DNA of 6,090 nucleotides from Desulfobacterales bacterium. Lineage in GTDB: Bacteria; Desulfobacterota; Desulfobacteria; Desulfobacterales; BuS5. Every line of letters starts with the position of its first letter. Position 1 is the first letter of the stretch. Under the pieces are notes generated by a model. That model ran no database searches. It had not been told where the DNA came from and saw only the letters and a program-made list of their open reading frames with translations. The translations under genes and the position numbers were made by a program. Below, in pieces: positions 5,543 to 6,090 of this stretch. The stretch lies in NCBI GenBank assembly GCA_020056865.1, contig JAGVGX010000182.1:1-6090 (forward strand), given 5' to 3'.

Positions 5543-6090
5543 ATGGACCCACAAACCAAAAAAGATCTGATAACACTTTTTAAGAGCAAATTAAATAAAG
5601 CAGTGAAGTTTTACTTGGAAACATGTTCCAGGTGTGGTGTATGCACCAATGCCTGCCACGTTTACGCTTCAATGGGACATGTTAAATATACGGCTGCCTC
5701 AAGAGCGGAAAGCGTTCGAAAGATTTACAAAAAATACTTTACGATACAGGGAAAAATATGGCCATCTTTAGGCGAATCACAAAAACTCAATGAAATGGCC
5801 ATTGACCAACTGTATGAAGCTGCCTATTCTTGTACAGGATGCAGGCGATGCATGGTGTACTGCCCTCATGGTATTGATACACAACTGATCATGTCTGTTG
5901 CAAAGCTGTTATTGATCGGCGTAAAAAGAGAACCGGAAATTCTCACCATGCTTGCAGACACATCTATTGAAAAAGGCAAATCCATAGACATATTCAAGGA
6001 GGGATTTCTTTCCGGTATTAAACATCTGGAGTCTGAAGTAGTTAAGAAATGGAAAACAGCATCAGGCGCTACCCCTATCCCGGTGGATAT
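5543..6090 (+). CDS. HdrD/DsrK-like (Fe-S)-binding protein, N-terminal part (3' end outside window)
   Basis: The reading frame stays open to the window end, giving 182 residues from ATG 5543. Two ferredoxin-type cluster motifs are visible. CSRCGVCTNAC has C28, C31, C34 and C38 and is followed by His instead of the usual Pro. CTGCRRCMVYCP has C97, C100, C103 and C107. Two [4Fe-4S] clusters separated by a helical segment of about 60 residues are typical of the electron-input module of HdrD, DsrK, TmcB and GlpC-like proteins. These continue into CCG domains that bind a catalytic or electron-transfer cluster, and that part is outside the window. No signal peptide is seen, so it should lie on the cytoplasmic face. 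AGAGG at 5532-5536, inside the upstream gene, is 6 bases from the ATG, and the genes are 2 bases apart, so translation is probably coupled to the cytochrome b subunit. Confidence 0.87.
   Translation, partial: MDPQTKKDLITLFKSKLNKAVKFYLETCSRCGVCTNACHVYASMGHVKYTAASRAESVRKIYKKYFTIQGKIWPSLGESQKLNEMAIDQLYEAAYSCTGCRRCMVYCPHGIDTQLIMSVAKLLLIGVKREPEILTMLADTSIEKGKSIDIFKEGFLSGIKHLESEVVKKWKTASGATPIPVD

Overview
The window reads as chromosomal DNA of an AT-rich, Gram-negative anaerobe. A sulfate- or sulfur-metabolising member of the Desulfobacterota (Desulfobacteraceae-like) is the best guess. The guess rests on a DsrE-type and a TusA-type sulfur-trafficking protein encoded beside a NarI/DsrM-like cytochrome b and an HdrD/DsrK-like iron-sulfur protein. 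This is inference from gene content; no marker gene fixes the taxon. All convincing genes lie on the + strand.

Left half (1-3062), housekeeping. The 3' end of an HD-GYP domain gene (c-di-GMP phosphodiesterase family) is followed by def (peptide deformylase) and fmt (Met-tRNAi formyltransferase). These last two overlap by 17 bases and encode the enzymes that remove and add the N-formyl group. After a 173-base gap with a weak terminator-like hairpin come rpe (ribulose-phosphate 3-epimerase) and aroQ (type II 3-dehydroquinate dehydratase), which abut with no gap. All four complete enzymes keep their catalytic residues and look functional.

Boundary (3063-3302). This is 240 bases of very AT-rich DNA without a gene. 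It carries two promoter-like sequences and, at its right edge, a perfect 19-bp palindrome that includes the start codon of the next gene.

Right half (3303-6090), accessory sulfur/redox cluster. A MarR-family regulator is followed by a DsrE2-like protein, a TusA-like sulfur carrier with its CPMP motif, a hairpin plus T-run, a five-helix cytochrome b whose four histidines keep the spacing of the NarI haem ligands, and the first 182 residues of a two-cluster [4Fe-4S] protein that runs off the window. A second, 16/19 copy of the palindrome precedes the dsrE2-like gene, so the regulator probably controls both itself and the sulfur genes. My working model (inference) is a regulated module in which TusA/DsrE2 handle protein-bound sulfane sulfur, while the cytochrome b/iron-sulfur pair exchanges electrons between the quinone pool and a cytoplasmic disulfide or persulfide substrate.
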